From NCBI GenBank assembly GCA_004000515.1, contig CP034537.1:930001-994000 (forward strand): a stretch of 64,000 bases of DNA. Direction: 5' to 3'. The notes under the pieces were generated by a model. It saw only the letters and a program-made list of their open reading frames with translations, did no database searches and was not told the origin of the DNA. This document shows, piece after piece, positions 1 through 12,860 of this stretch (position 1 is the first letter of the stretch; every line of letters begins with the position of its first letter). This stretch comes from Pseudomonas poae. Lineage in GTDB: Bacteria; Pseudomonadota; Gammaproteobacteria; Pseudomonadales; Pseudomonadaceae. The translations under genes and the position numbers were made by a program.

Positions 1-15
1 AACGCGGTCAGAAAC

Positions 16-104
16 GTGGGAGCGGGCTTGCTCGCGAAAGCGGTGGGTCAGTCAACTAATTCAGTGACTGACACTCTGCATTCGCGAGCAAGCCCGCTCC
101 CACA
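16..104. repeat. REPIN (two inverted REP copies)
   Basis: Two inverted copies of a REP sequence beginning GTGGGAGCGGGCTTGCTCGC lie at about 16-38 and 81-104, separated by a short spacer. The palindrome is extended by an outer AACGCGGTC (1-9) and GACCGCGTT (109-117). This is the doublet form typical of P. fluorescens genomes. Bases 105-223 hold nothing else I recognise except the leader of the next gene, with a ribosome site (AAAGGTAAG) just before its ATG. Confidence 0.9.
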
Positions 105-223
105 TTTGGACCGCGTTCCTCTCCCCATCCGCGTTTTACAGCTCCATCACCCAGATCAATCTTGCTATCCAGCCTCCATTCGCACACTTAGACTCAGGCC
201 AATTCCTCTAAAGGTAAGCCGCC

Positions 224-2027
224 ATGTCCGAGACGCTGCTCAGTTCCCGCAATCTGGCTTTCGAGCTGTACGAAGTCCTCGATGCCGAGGGCCTGACCCA
301 GCGCGAGCGGTTTGCCGAGCACAATCGGGAAACCTTCGATGCCGCCATCAGTACGGCGCGCAACATCGCGGAAAAGTACTTCGCCCCCACAACCGCAAGA
401 ACGACGAAAACGAGCCGCGCTTTGAGAACGGTAAGGCGATCCTGATCCCGGAAGTGAAACCCGCCGTGGACGCTTTCCTTGAAGCCGGTTTCCTCAACGC
501 GGCACGCAGTTTCGAAGCGGGCGGCATGCAGTTGCCGACGCTGCTGTCCCAAGCCTGCTTCGCACATTTCCAGTCAGCGAACGCGGCGTCCACGTCCTAC
601 CCGTTCCTGACCATGGGCGCCGCCAACCTGATAGAAAGCTTCGGCACCGACGATCAGAAAAAACGCTTCCTGCAACCCATGATCGACGGTCGTTTCTTCG
701 GCACCATGGCCCTGACCGAGCCCCATGCCGGCTCGTCACTGTCGGATATTCGTACACGCGCAGAACCATCGGCCGACGGCACTTACAGACTAAAGGGCAA
801 CAAGATCTTCATCTCCGGCGGTGACCACCCCTTGTCGGAAAATATCGTGCACATGGTGTTGGCCAAGTTGCCGGACGCGCCCGCTGGGGTGAAGGGCATT
901 TCGCTGTTTATCGTGCCCAAGTTCCTGGTCAACGATGACGGCAGCCTTGGCGAGCGCAACGATGTGCTGCTGGCTGGGCTGTTTCACAAGATGGGCTGGC
1001 GCGGCACTACATCGACAGCACTTAACTTCGGCGATAACGGGAACTGTGTCGGCTATCTGGTGGGCAAACCGCACCAAGGCCTGAGCTGCATGTTCCAGAT
1101 GATGAACGAAGCACGTATAGGCGTGGGCATGGGTGCAGTGATGCTGGGCTATGCCGGCTATCTCTATTCCCTCGAATACGCTCGCGAACGCCCGCAAGGT
1201 CGCCTGCCCGACAGCAAGGATCCTACGACCGCACCGGTTTCGATCATCCAGCACGCCGACATCAAGCGCATGCTGCTCACCCAAAAATCCTACGTAGAGG
1301 GCGCTTTCGACCTCGGCCTATACGCTGCGCGGCTGTTCGATGACACCACGACCCTGGCAACCGAAGCTGAGCGCAAGCAAGCCCACGAACTGCTGGACCT
1401 GCTCACCCCCATCGTAAAAATCCTGGCCGTCAGAGTTCTGCCTCAAGGCCAACGAACTGGCAATCCAGATCCTTGGCGGCCACGGCTACACCCGCGAATA
1501 CCCGGTAGAACAGTACTATCGCGACAATCGCCTGAACCCGATTCATGAGGGCACCCATGGCATCCAGTCCCTGGATCTGCTGGGGCGCAAGCTCGCGCAG
1601 AACGGCGGCGCGGGCTTGAAACAATTGATAAGACTGATCGCCGAAACCGGCGCGCGGGCTCAGGAATACCCGTCACTGACTGCGCTGCGCGAACCCCTGG
1701 AACAACTGGTCAACCGTCTGCAAAGCGTCACCCTCGGCCTGCTGACGGATCTCGCCCAGGGCAAGGTCAACAGCAGCCTGGCGAACTCGGCGCTGTACCT
1801 GAAGGTGTTTGGGCATACGGTGATTGGCTGGCGCTGGCTGGAACAAGCGATTCACGCAGAAGAGGGCTTGGCCAAGGGCAATGCGGCCGATGTGGCCTTC
1901 TATAAAGGCAAGCTCCAGGCCGCCCGCTACTTCCCTGACCTGGGAAATACCGGGCTGCCATCATGAACTGGCGATTCTGGAAGCACGCGATGATACGTGC
2001 CTCGCGATGCAGGACGAGTGGTTCTAA
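224..2027 (+). CDS. Acyl-CoA dehydrogenase, about 600-residue FadE-like type (three indels)
   Basis: FAD-dependent acyl-CoA dehydrogenase of the roughly 600-residue class with a C-terminal extension, acting in fatty acid or other acyl-CoA beta-oxidation in the cytoplasm. The start at 224 has an AAAGGTAAG ribosome site. The central flavin/substrate motif LTEPHAGSSLSDI and the late GGHGYTREYPVEQYYRD motif are both present. The frame is broken three times: one C missing in the run 384-388, one A too many in 1416-1420, and one C too many in 1933-1935. Correcting these gives a continuous 600-residue protein ending MQDEWF at 2027. Its 3' end overlaps convergent zapA by 4 bases. It resembles PA5020 by position. 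The exact acyl substrate cannot be told from sequence. Confidence 0.85.
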
Positions 2028-2318
2028 GGCTGTCCGATCGCCTTGGAAATCACATCAACCGTGGCGCTGACTTGCTCTTGGTAACGGTCGAGTTCTTCTT
2101 GATGCGCCTGCTGCAATTCGATTTGCTCGGCGCACAGGTTCAGCGCTGCCAGCACCAGTAACTTGTCCCCAATCAGCGTCGGGTACTTTTTTCTTGGTGG
2201 TGGCCAGGGAGGCCTTGAGCATGGTCACGGCGTGCATCAGGGTTTTGTCTTCCCCGGCTGGCGCCTTGATCGAGTAATCCTCTCCGAGAATTGAAACGAC
2301 CTTTATCCCTTCATTCAT
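2024..2318 (-). CDS. zapA: Cell division protein ZapA (one indel)
   Basis: ZapA binds FtsZ and cross-links protofilaments at the division ring. The N-terminus MNEGIKVVSILGEDYSIKAP matches the family, and the C-terminal coiled coil follows (LNLCAEQIELQQ region). An extra T in the run 2187-2192 breaks the frame after the KKK stretch. Reading across it restores a protein of about 97 residues ending SKAIGQP at 2024. Its ATG overlaps the stop of the upstream TIGR02449 gene (ATGA), so the two are probably coupled. In P. aeruginosa this pair is followed by 6S RNA and a 5-formyl-THF cyclo-ligase. Here it runs directly into the 3' end of a convergent acyl-CoA dehydrogenase, which is unusual. Confidence 0.88.
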
Positions 2319-2545
2319 GCGCCGACAGGACCTGCGCTCACACGCTCAACCAGCGCTTGAATACGGGCGGCGGTGGCGCCGTGCTTTTCTTCCTGCTCCA
2401 TCAGGTTCAGTTGCAGGCTGTCGTTCTCATCCTTGGCGCGGGCCAGTTCGGCCTTGAGGGATTCGTTGCTGCCCAGTAGGTCCTGATTCTGCTGTACCAG
2501 GTCGCTGACCAGTTGTTCCAGTTGGCTGAGGGATGCTTCTAACAT
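2315..2545 (-). CDS. TIGR02449 family small coiled-coil protein
   Basis: A 76-residue protein that is almost entirely heptad-like and hydrophilic (MLEASLSQLEQLVSDLVQQN onward), matching the small TIGR02449 family always found just upstream of zapA in pseudomonads. Such proteins have been compared with ZapB, but a division role is inference from the neighbour. The start at 2545 is the first methionine giving the family length; the preceding GAGAAAT is a weak ribosome site. Bases 2546-2822 separate it from the divergent chemoreceptor and contain no other gene. The ygfB gene usually found divergently upstream is absent. Confidence 0.75.
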   Translation of the reverse strand: MLEASLSQLEQLVSDLVQQNQDLLGSNESLKAELARAKDENDSLQLNLMEQEEKHGATAARIQALVERVSAGPVGA

Positions 2546-2822
2546 TTTGATTTCTCGGGCTTTTTCAAAGGGCGGTGACGATAAAGAAAATTCACCTCGG
2601 ATGCCAGGGTTATCCCCGGCGCGCAGCCCGAATTTTAAGGGCCGGGCCGCACTTTCGAGCCTTAGTGACTGCAATTCGCCGATCTGGTTCCTGAATCGGC
2701 CAAACCCCTCGTCAGATGCGACAAAAGCGCACGCCCCTTTAAGACTTTAGTCGTATGGCCGATACGCGATGCATACCCCGTATCACGGCCGCACGGATCG
2801 CGCTTCTCCTCAGGATTCCAAG

Positions 2823-4448
2823 ATGTCCCTTCGTAATATGAATATCGCGCCGCGCGCCTTTCTAGGCTTCGCATTCATCGGCGCGCTCATGTTGTTTCTC
2901 GGTGTGTTCGCCTTGAACCAGATGAGCAAAATTCGCGGCGCCGCTGAAGAGATCACGCTGTCCAGCGTGCCAAGCATTCGTGCCCTCGACGAGTTCACCC
3001 AACTGACCCTGCGCCTGCGCGTGCTGTCCTACCGTTTGCTGACCAACCGCGAGCCGGATGTGCAGCAAAAGACCCTGGAAACCTTTGAACTGCGCGACCA
3101 GCAAATCCGCGCCGCCCAGGGCATCTACGAAAAACTCATCGATACCCGCGAAGAACGCGCCACCTATGACGAATACGTCAACCTGCTCGGCCAGTACCGC
3201 CAGATCGAAGCACGTATGAAGAGCCTGTCGCGGGCCAACCAAGTGGAAGACCTGCGCACACTGATCAACACCGAACTGCTGAGCAATTCCGAGAAGGTCA
3301 ACGCGGTATTGGCGCGCCTGCTGGAGATCAACAACCAGATGGCATTGGTCACCAACCAACAAGCCAAAGACCAATATGACTTGGCCTTCAACCTGGTGGT
3401 TGGACTGTTGGCGCTCGCCACGGCACTGACCGTGCTGTTCGCCTGGCTGCTGACCCGCAGCATCACCGTGCCCATCGCCCAGGCCCTGGAAGCGGCCGAA
3501 GAAGTTGCCGAAGGCAACCTGACGCGACCGATCAAGATCGACGGCAACGACGAAGCCGGGCGCCTGCTGGCGGCCATGGCCAAGATGCAGGACAAACTGC
3601 GCGACACACTGCAACGCATCGCCGGCTCCGCCACCCAGCTTGCGTCTGCGGCGGAAGAACTGAACGCCGTCACTGACGAAAGCGCCCGTGGCCTGACCCA
3701 GCAAAACAACGAAATCGAACAGGCCGCTACCGCCGTCAACGAGATGACCAGCGCGGTGGAAGAAGTCGCACGTAACGCGGTGAGCACTTCCGAAGCTTCG
3801 CGCAATGCCACCACCTCCGCCGGCGACGGGCGTGACCTGGTGCAGGAAACCGTCAGCGCCATCGAGCGCATGAGCGGCGACGTGCAAGCCACCGCGACCT
3901 TGATTGGCGACCTGGCGAATGAATCACGCGATATCGGCAAAGTGCTGGATGTGATTCGTGGCCTGGCCGACCAGACCAACTTGCTGGCCTTGAACGCCGC
4001 TATTGAAGCGGCGCGTGCGGGTGAAGCCGGGCGTGGTTTCGCCGTGGTGGCCGATGAAGTGCGGGCCCTGGCCCATCGTACCCAGCAATCCACCAGCGAG
4101 ATCGAGCGGATGATCGGCAGTATCCAGGCCGGCACCGAGCACGCAGTGGATTCGATGCGCAACAGCACCGAACGGGCAGAATCGACATTGAATATCGCCA
4201 AAGGCGCGGGGATTTCGCTGGACACCATCAATACCGCGATTGTCGAGATCAACGAGCGCAACCTGGTCATCGCCAGCGCGGCGGAAGAACAGGCGCAGGT
4301 GGCGCGGGAAGTGGACCGTAACCTGGTGAATATCCGGGATCTGTCGGTGCAATCGGCGACAGGGGCCAGCCAGACGAGTGCGGCGAGCAGTGAGTTGTCG
4401 CGCTTGGCGGTGGACTTGAACGGGATGGTCGGACGCTTCCGCCTCTAA
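2823..4448 (+). CDS. Methyl-accepting chemotaxis protein with four-helix-bundle sensor
   Basis: Inner-membrane chemoreceptor of 541 residues that signals through CheW/CheA. Order: N-terminal membrane helix (about residues 11-31), periplasmic helical sensor domain of the 4HB_MCP type (about 32-190), second membrane helix (about 195-220), HAMP domain, then the methylation helices and the conserved hairpin tip ([18 protein letters not shown]). No C-terminal CheR/CheB-tethering pentapeptide is seen; the protein ends GMVGRFRL. The start at 2823 is chosen because an AGGA site lies just before it; an in-frame upstream ATG at 2769 lacks one and would add a polar tail. The frame is intact. The ligand is unknown. 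This gene lies between the acyl-CoA dehydrogenase and nhaP2, which I recall as adjacent in P. aeruginosa. Confidence 0.9.
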   Translation: MSLRNMNIAPRAFLGFAFIGALMLFLGVFALNQMSKIRGAAEEITLSSVPSIRALDEFTQLTLRLRVLSYRLLTNREPDVQQKTLETFELRDQQIRAAQGIYEKLIDTREERATYDEYVNLLGQYRQIEARMKSLSRANQVEDLRTLINTELLSNSEKVNAVLARLLEINNQMALVTNQQAKDQYDLAFNLVVGLLALATALTVLFAWLLTRSITVPIAQALEAAEEVAEGNLTRPIKIDGNDEAGRLLAAMAKMQDKLRDTLQRIAGSATQLASAAEELNAVTDESARGLTQQNNEIEQAATAVNEMTSAVEEVARNAVSTSEASRNATTSAGDGRDLVQETVSAIERMSGDVQATATLIGDLANESRDIGKVLDVIRGLADQTNLLALNAAIEAARAGEAGRGFAVVADEVRALAHRTQQSTSEIERMIGSIQAGTEHAVDSMRNSTERAESTLNIAKGAGISLDTINTAIVEINERNLVIASAAEEQAQVAREVDRNLVNIRDLSVQSATGASQTSAASSELSRLAVDLNGMVGRFRL

Positions 4449-4467
4449 CTGACAACGTTGCACCCTT

Positions 4468-4556
4468 GTGGGAGCTGGCTTGCCTGCGATGGCGGTGGGT
4501 CAGCGTGCCTATTTGTTGCTGATACACCGATATCGCAGGCAAGCCAGCTCCCACAT
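4468..4556. repeat. REPIN, GAGCTGGCTTGCCTGCGA variant
   Basis: Inverted pair starting TGTGGGAGCTGGCTTGCCTG and ending with its complement at 4556, about 40 bases between arm centres. It lies just after the chemoreceptor stop. This variant recurs at 11963 and 46744. Confidence 0.9.
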
Positions 4557-4677
4557 TGGATTGATATACACCCGCAAAGCTTTTTGACAGCGCAGCAATT
4601 CAACAGGTTAGAATCGCTGGCACGCAGACTGCATGGTCAGTTTGCGCCCCGTCTTGTTTACTCATGGAGTACTGCCT

Positions 4678-6419
4678 TTGAATGCGACGACCATCAACAG
4701 CCTGTTCTTGATCGGCGCGTTGCTGGTGAGTGCGAGCATTCTGGTGAGTTCTCTTTCGTCCCGCCTGGGGATCCCGATCCTGGTGATCATCCTGGCCGTG
4801 GGCATGGTCGCCGGCGTCGATGGCGGCGGCATCATCTTCGATAACTACCCGACTGCCTACCTGGTGGGCAACCTTGCGCTGGCGGTGATCCTGCTGGACG
4901 GCGGCTTGCGCACACGCGTGGCGAGTTTCCGCGTGGCACTCTGGCCGGCGTTGTCGCTGGCCACGGTGGGGTGTTGATTACCACCGGCCTCACCGGCATG
5001 GCCGCCGCCTGGTTGTTTGACCTCAATATCATCCAAGGCTTGCTGATCGGCGCCATCGTCGGCTCCACGGACGCCGCGGCGGTGTTCTCGCTGCTCGGCG
5101 GCAAAGGCCTGAACGAACGGGTCACCGCCAGCCTGGAAATCGAATCCGGCAGCAACGACCCGATGGCGGTGTTCCTCACCGTAACCCTGATCGACATGCT
5201 CGCCAGCGGCCAGACCGGCCTGCATTGGAGCCTGCTGACGCACCTGGTGCGCGAGTTCGGCATCGGCGGCATCGTCGGCCTGGGCGGCGGCTGGCTGATG
5301 CTGCAGATGGTCAACCGCATCAACCTGGCCACCGGCTTGTACCCGATCCTGGTGATCGCCGGCGGCCTGTTCGTCTTCGCCGTGACCAACGCCTTGCACG
5401 GCAGCGGCTTCCTCGCCGTGTACCTGTGCGGCCTGGTGATCGGCAACCGTCCGGTGCGCAGCCGTCATGGCATTTTGCATATGCTCGACGGTATGGCGTG
5501 GCTGGCGCAGATCGGCATGTTCCTGGTGCTGGGCCTGCTGGTCACGCCCCATGATCTGTTGCCGATTGCCCTGCCAGCCCTGGGCCTGGCGCTGTGGATG
5601 ATCCTGTTTGCGCGACCGCTGTCGGTGATGGTCGGCCTGCTGCCGTTCAAGGCTTTCCACGGGCGCGAAAAAGCTTTTATCGCCTGGGTTGGCTTGCGCG
5701 GCGCCGTGCCGATCATCCTGGCGGTGTTCCCGCTGATGGCCGGCCTGCCCCATGCGCAGCTCTACTTCAACCTGGCGTTCTTTATCGTGCTGGTCTCGCT
5801 GCTGGTACAGGGCACGAGCCTGCCGTGGGTGGCCAAATTGCTCAAGGTGACCGTACCGCCGGACCCTGCGCCTATCTCCCGCGCGGCCCTGGAAGTGCAC
5901 GTCACCAGCGAGTGGGAGCTGTTCGTCTACCGCCTGGGCGCCGAAAAGTGGTGCATTGGCGCCGCCCTGCGCGAGCTGAAAATGCCCGAAGGCACGCGGA
6001 TCGCCGCGCTGTTCCGAGGCCAGCAACTGCTCCATCCGTCGGGTAGTACGGTGCTCGAAGTCGGCGATCTGCTCTGTGTGATCGGCCACGAACACAACCT
6101 GCCGGCCCTGGGCAAGCTGTTCAGCCAGGCGCCACAGCGCGGCCTGGATTTGCGCTTCTTCGGCGACTTCGTACTGGAAGGCGACGCCCAGCTGGGCGCG
6201 GTCTCGGCTCTGTATGGCCTGAAGCTGGAAGGTATCGACCCGGACATGCCGCTGAGCAGCTTCATCACCCAGAAAGTCGGTGGCGCGCCTATCGTCGGCG
6301 ACCAGGTGGAATGGAACAACACCATCTGGACCGTCGCGGTCATGGACGGGAACAAGATCGGCAAAGTGGGCGTCAGATTCCCCGAAGGAAGTCGCCCGGG
6401 CCCCGGACTCTTCCTCTAA
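4678..6419 (+). CDS. nhaP2: K+/H+ antiporter NhaP2-type (CPA1 family, one indel)
   Basis: CPA1-family potassium or sodium/proton antiporter with a multi-helix transport domain over about residues 1-395, including the conserved [12 protein letters not shown] and [10 protein letters not shown] segments, then a TrkA-C/RCK-like domain and a C-terminal CorC/HlyC-type domain. The restored length of 580 residues fits E. coli NhaP2 (CvrA). The start is taken as TTG 4678 because a GGAG ribosome site sits 8 bases upstream and the protein then begins with the first membrane helix. One G is missing from the run 4968-4971, splitting the gene after LSLATVG. It is the positional counterpart of PA5021. Confidence 0.88.
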
Positions 6420-6468
6420 ACTGCGGGGCGACAACGCCCCGATTCTTCACCTTGCTCGACCGGTCTCT

Positions 6469-9400
6469 ATGCCAATCCTGCGCACGTTCCTCGCCACTGC
6501 CCTGCTGGGCCTGACCCTTTGTGTCGGCACCGTACACGCGGCCGACCCGCCCAGCGCCGACGCCATCCAGCAATCCCTGGACAAGCTGCCCGACCGCAAA
6601 CTGCCCGACGCCGACATGAAGGCGCTGCAAACCATCCTGCAGCAGACCTTGACGTACCTGGGCAACAAGCAGGATTACGAGCAGCGCCTGGTCGACCTCA
6701 AACGCCAGCTGGAAGACGCGCCGCGCCAAACCGTCGAAAACCAACGCGAACTGGCGCGGCTCAAGGCCACCAAAGTCATCCCGGTGGCCCAACGCTACGC
6801 CACCCTGCCGGTGCCGCAGCTTGAGCAACTGCTGGTGCAGCGCACCACCCAGCAAGGCGACCTGCAAAAGACCTGGCCGATGCCAACAGCTTGACCATTG
6901 CCGCGCAAACCCGCCCCGAGCGCGCCCAGACCGAGATCAGCAGCAGCCAGACGCGCATCCTGCAGATCAATTCGATCCTCAAGAACGGCAAGGACAATGG
7001 CAAAACCCTCAGCAGCGACCAGCGCAACCAACTGAACGCCGAACTCGCTGCCCTTAACGCACTGATCCCGCTGCGCCGCCAGGAACTGGCCGGCAACAGC
7101 CAACTGCAAGACCTGGGCAACAGCCAGCACGACCTGGTGCTGGAAAAAACCGCGCGCCTGGAGCAAGAGATCCAAGACCTGCAAACTCTGATCAACCAGA
7201 AACGCCTGGCCCAGTCCCAGCAGACCGTGACGCAACAGTCCATCGAAGCGCAAAAGCCGGCGGCAGCAGCCTGCTGGCCACCGAAAGCGCGGCCAACCTG
7301 AAGCTCTCCGACTACCTGCTCAAAAGCACCGACCGCCTCAACGACCTGACCCAGAAGAACCTGCAAACCAAGCAGCAACTGGACACCGTGACCCAGAGCG
7401 ACGCCGCGCTGGACGAGCAGATCAACGTGCTCAAGGGCAGCCTGCTGCTGTCCAAGATACTCTATAAACAAAAGCAGGCCTTGCCGCGCCTGACGGTGGA
7501 CCGCGACCTGGCAGACGACATCGCCAACATTCGCCTGTACCAGTTCGAGGTCAACCAGCAGCGCGAGCTGATCAGTTCCCCCAGCACCTATGTGGATAAC
7601 CTGCTGGCCAACCAGCCGCCGGACGACGTTACTCCGCAACTGCGCCGCACTCTGCTGGAGCTGGCGATTACCCGCAGCGACTTGCTGGAGCGCCTGAGCC
7701 GCGAGCTGAGTGCGCTGCTCAATGAATCCATCACCTTGCAACTCAACCAGAAACAACTGCTGAGCACCGCTACCACGCTGCGGTCGACGCTGGACGAGCA
7801 GATGTTCTGGATCCCCAGCAATAAGCCGCTGGACACCGAATGGCTGGAAACCGTCCCGGCGCACCTGAGTAAGCAAGTCACCACCCTGCCATGGGCCTCC
7901 AGCGTCAGCGAACTGTACGACGGCCTGACCCAACGTCCGCTGCTGTTCCTGCCGTTGCTGCTCTTGATCGGCGCCCTGCTGTGGCGGCGCAAGAACCTGT
8001 ATCAGCGCCTGAACAAGGTCCACCAGGACATCGGCCACTTCAAGCGCGACAGCCAGTGGCATACGCCCCAGGCCATCCTGATCAATATCCTGCTGGCAAT
8101 GCCAGTCGCGCTGGGCCTGGCACTGTGCGGCTACGCGTTGCAAATCGACGCCCGCGGGCAAAACGCCAACCTGGGCGCCGCGCTGCTACAGATCGCGCAG
8201 GCGTGGATGGTGTTCTACACCGCCTACCGCATCCTCGCGCCGGGCGGCGTGGCCGAGTTGCACTTCCGCTGGGAAAAGCCCCAGGTCGAGTTCCTGCAAG
8301 GCTGGGTGCGCAAACTCGGGCTGGTGGTGCTGGCGCTGGTGGCCGTGGTCGCCATTGCCGAGCATCAACCGGCGGCGTTGGCCGACGATGTACTGGGCAT
8401 CGGCGTGGTGCTGCTGTGCTACGCGCTGATGGCCTGGCTGCTGGGCCGCCTGCTGCTCAATAGCCCCACCCACGAAAAGGCTTCGCTGTTTCGCAAAGCG
8501 GTGGGCCTGGTGTTTACCGCCCTGCCCATCGCGCTGTTTATCGCCGTGTGTTTCGGCTACTACTACACCGCCCTCAAACTCAGCGACCGCTTGATCAACA
8601 CCCTGTACCTGCTGATGTTCTGGCTGGTGATCGAAGCCACCTTCGTGCGTGGCCTGGGCGTTGCTGCACGGCGCCTGGCCTATGCGCGCGCCCTGGCCAA
8701 ACGCCAGGCCGCCAAGGAAGCCGGCGAAGGCGAGGTGGTGATCGAAGAACCGACCCTGGACATCGAACAGGTCAACGAGCAGTCCATGCGCCTGATCCGC
8801 CTGGCTTTGCTCGGCGGCTTTATCGCGGCGCTGTACTGGGTCTGGAAGGACCTGATCACCGTGTTCTCGTACCTGGACAACGTGACGCTCTACGAATACA
8901 CCAGCGGCACCGGTGCCAATATCAGCATGGTGCCCATCAGCATCGGCGACTTGCTGGGGCCTCGATCATCGTCGGCATCACCTTTGCCCTGGCGCGTAAC
9001 TTGCCCGGTTTGCTGGAAGTGTTGGTGCTGTCGAAACTCGACCTGGCCCAGGGCAGCGCGTATGCGACCACCACGCTGCTGTCCTATGTGATTGCTGGCG
9101 TGGGCTTCGTCTCCACCCTGTCCACCCTCGGCGTGAGTTGGGACAAGTTGCAATGGCTGGTGGCGGCGCTGTCGGTGGGGTTGGGCTTCGGGATGCAGGA
9201 GATCTTCGCCAACTTTATCTCCGGCATCATGATCCTGTTCGAGCGCCCGGTGCGGATTGGCGACACCATCACCATCGGCAACCTGTCGGGCACGGTGAGC
9301 AAGATCCGCATCCGCGCCACCACGATCACCGACTTTGACCGCAAGGACATCATCGTCCCGAACAAGACCTTCATCACCGGGCAACTGATCAACTGGTCGC

Positions 9401-9804
9401 TGACCGACACCATCACCCGGGTCACCCTGAAACTGGGCGTGGACTACGGCTCCGACCTGGACCTGGTGAAGGAACTGTTACTCAAGGCCGCCCGAGACAA
9501 CCCGCGAGTGCTGAAGGAACCCGAGCCTCATGTGTACTTCCTCAACTTCGGCGAAAGCACCCTCGACCATGAACTGCGCATGCACGTGCGCGACCTCGGT
9601 GACCGCAACCCGGTAATCGACGAGGTGAACCGCTTTATCAACCGCGAGTTCAAGAACCATCACATCAACATCTCGTTCCGCCAGATGGAGGTCTACCTCA
9701 AGAACCTCCACGGCCAGGAATACAAACTGGTGGAAGTCGAAAGCCCGGCCAAGCCCGCCAACGACGGTGGCGTACAAGAACCGCCACCGAGCAAACTCGA
9801 CTAA
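6469..9804 (+). CDS. mscK: Large mechanosensitive channel MscK/KefA-type (three indels)
   Basis: Large mechanosensitive channel of about 1112 residues, close to the 1120 of E. coli MscK. A signal peptide ends VHA-AD. A long periplasmic coiled-coil region rich in Gln and Leu follows (about residues 25-480), then several membrane helices, and finally the MscS-like pore and beta domain. The pore region reads GLGFGMQEIFANFISG, followed by RPVRIGDTI and VPNKTFITGQLINWS. One A is missing in 6866-6869, one G near 7256 and one G in 8956-8959; restoring them joins the pieces. It follows nhaP2 by about 50 bases, consistent with co-transcription for osmotic and ion homeostasis. Confidence 0.88.
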
Positions 9805-11313
<1,509 letters not shown>

Positions 11314-11324
11314 GCGCTATCTCT

Positions 11325-11455
11325 GTAGTGGGCGGGCTTGCCCCGCGCTGGGTGGCGAAGCCGCCCCAACAGGAACGCGCGGTATTTCAGAAAGACCGAG
11401 TTGCCTGGATTTAGGCCGGCTTCGCCACCCAGCGCGGAGCAAGCCCGCTCACTAC
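11325..11455. repeat. Long inverted repeat, REP-like (GTAGTGGGCGGGCTTG family)
   Basis: Arms of roughly 43 bases at about 11325-11367 and 11413-11455, beginning GTAGTGGGCGGGCTTGC and ending with a near-perfect complement. The family differs from the other REPINs here (GTGGGAGC type). It lies between selO and trxC and could act as a transcript 3' barrier, but has no U tract. Confidence 0.85.
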
Positions 11456-11517
11456 AACCTTGATAATTATCTGCCCCGACTCCACATAGAATCTATTGGC
11501 CATTCCTGGAGCCCACC

Positions 11518-11952
11518 ATGTCCGACCCTCTCGTCATTCCTTGCCCTCACTGCAACGGCCTCAACCGCATCCCCGGCGAGCGCCTGGGCGATGCCCCCAA
11601 ATGCGGGCGCTGCAAGCAGCCGGTTTTGCTGAATAAGCCGTTTGAGCTCAAGCAAGGCGACTACGCCAGCCAGATCAAGGGCGACCTGCCATTGCTGGTG
11701 GATGTATGGGCCGAGTGGTGCGGACCGTGCAAGTCGTTTGCGCCAGTGTTTGAGCAGGCGGCTGGGCAGTTGGAAGGTAAGTGCCGGTTGGCCAAGCTGG
11801 ACAGCGAAGCGAATCAGCAGTTGTCGGCGCAGTTGGGGATTCGCTCGATCCCCAGTTTGATTCTGTTCAAGAATGGTCGCGAAGTGGCGCGCCAGAGCGG
11901 GGCGTTCCCGTTGCCGCAGTTGATGGCGTGGCTGGGCAGCCAGGGCGTGTAA
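11518..11952 (+). CDS. trxC: Thioredoxin 2 (zinc-binding)
   Basis: A 144-residue cytoplasmic thioredoxin. The N-terminal zinc module shows two CxxC pairs (CPHC near residue 9 and CGRC near residue 29). The thioredoxin fold follows with active site WCGPC and the cis-proline loop RSIPSLILF. The zinc module separates TrxC from thioredoxin 1. A GGAG ribosome site precedes the ATG. The gene is flanked by repeats on both sides, so it is likely its own transcription unit. Confidence 0.92.
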   Translation: MSDPLVIPCPHCNGLNRIPGERLGDAPKCGRCKQPVLLNKPFELKQGDYASQIKGDLPLLVDVWAEWCGPCKSFAPVFEQAAGQLEGKCRLAKLDSEANQQLSAQLGIRSIPSLILFKNGREVARQSGAFPLPQLMAWLGSQGV

Positions 11953-11962
11953 CTCGGTCAAA

Positions 11963-12049
11963 TGTGGGAGCTGGCTTGCCTGCGATGCAGGCGACTCGGT
12001 CTGCCTGATACACCGAGGCGATGCCATCGCAGGCAAGCCAGCTCCCACA
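11963..12049. repeat. REPIN, GAGCTGGCTTGCCTGCGA variant
   Basis: Inverted pair starting TGTGGGAGCTGGCTTGCCTG and ending CAGCTCCCACA, in the space between the convergent trxC and parA-like genes. Confidence 0.9.
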
Positions 12050-12089
12050 CGGATTGCATTTCACATTAAGGTCAGCGTTGCCTGTCAGA

Positions 12090-12860
12090 TCAGGCGTTTT
12101 CCAGCAGGTTATGCAGCTCCACAAACTGCAACGTCAGCTTGTGCCGTGGGTCCAGGTGAATCAGCGGCTTGCTCTCCTGATGCGACTCACGCATGCGCAC
12201 GGAGCTGGCCAGGTACACCGGCAACACCGGCAAGCCCTCTGCAATCAACTCATCCAGCATCTGCTGCGGCAGCGTCGCACGGGCCTGGAACTGGTTGACC
12301 ACGATACCTTCCACTTCGAGGCCTTCGTTGTGGTCCTCCTTCAATTCTTCGATCTCAGCCAGCAGGCCATACAACGCCTGGCGCGAGAAACTGTCGCAAT
12401 CGAACGGAATCAACACACGATCAGCCGCAATCAACGCCGAAACAGCATAAAAATTCAATGCCGGAGGGGTATCCAGGTAAATACGGTCGTAATCTTCGCT
12501 CAGATCGTCCAGCAGCTTTCGCAGCTTGTTGATCTTGTGCTTGGCCTCAAGCTTGGGCTGCAGGTCCGCCAGCTCTGGGGTCGCGGTGATGACATGCAGG
12601 TTGTCGAACGGTGTTTCGTAGATATCCACCTTGTTCTTCTTGGAAAACGGCCCGGAAGACAGGGTTTGCTTGAAAAAGTCCGCGATACCCATCGGGATAT
12701 CATCGCCGGTCAACCCAGTGAGGTATTGGGTTGAATTGGCTTGTGCATCGAGGTCGACCAACAGGGTTCGATAGCCTTCGCTGGCACTGACCGCCGCCAG
12801 GTTGCAGGCGATGCTGGACTTGCCAACGCCGCCTTTCTGATTGAACACCACACGCCGCAT
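12090..12860 (-). CDS. ParA/MinD-family ATPase
   Basis: A 256-residue P-loop ATPase of the ParA family with the deviant Walker A box KGGVGKSS near the N-terminus, a [10 protein letters not shown] segment and a later [13 protein letters not shown]alker B-type segment. The start at 12860 (MRRVVFNQ) is preceded by a GGAGG site 7 bases away, which rules out the longer in-frame start at 12905. No parB-like partner is adjacent, so a role in chromosome partition is not supported. Orphan ParA proteins can also position other complexes at the pole. It is the positional counterpart of PA5028. The frame is intact. Confidence 0.85.
   Translation of the reverse strand: MRRVVFNQKGGVGKSSIACNLAAVSASEGYRTLLVDLDAQANSTQYLTGLTGDDIPMGIADFFKQTLSSGPFSKKNKVDIYETPFDNLHVITATPELADLQPKLEAKHKINKLRKLLDDLSEDYDRIYLDTPPALNFYAVSALIAADRVLIPFDCDSFSRQALYGLLAEIEELKEDHNEGLEVEGIVVNQFQARATLPQQMLDELIAEGLPVLPVYLASSVRMRESHQESKPLIHLDPRHKLTLQFVELHNLLENA

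Noticed and set aside
224..2027. Acyl-CoA dehydrogenase as a pseudogene or programmed frameshift
   Set aside because: The three breaks are plain homopolymer indels like those across the window, and no slippery site with downstream structure is seen.
1700..2030. 6S RNA expected downstream of zapA
   Set aside because: The space is filled by the end of the acyl-CoA dehydrogenase gene, and no 6S-like long hairpin is visible.
4857..6434. A 525-codon minus-strand frame
   Set aside because: Antisense shadow of nhaP2, rich in Gln, Arg and His, with no domain.
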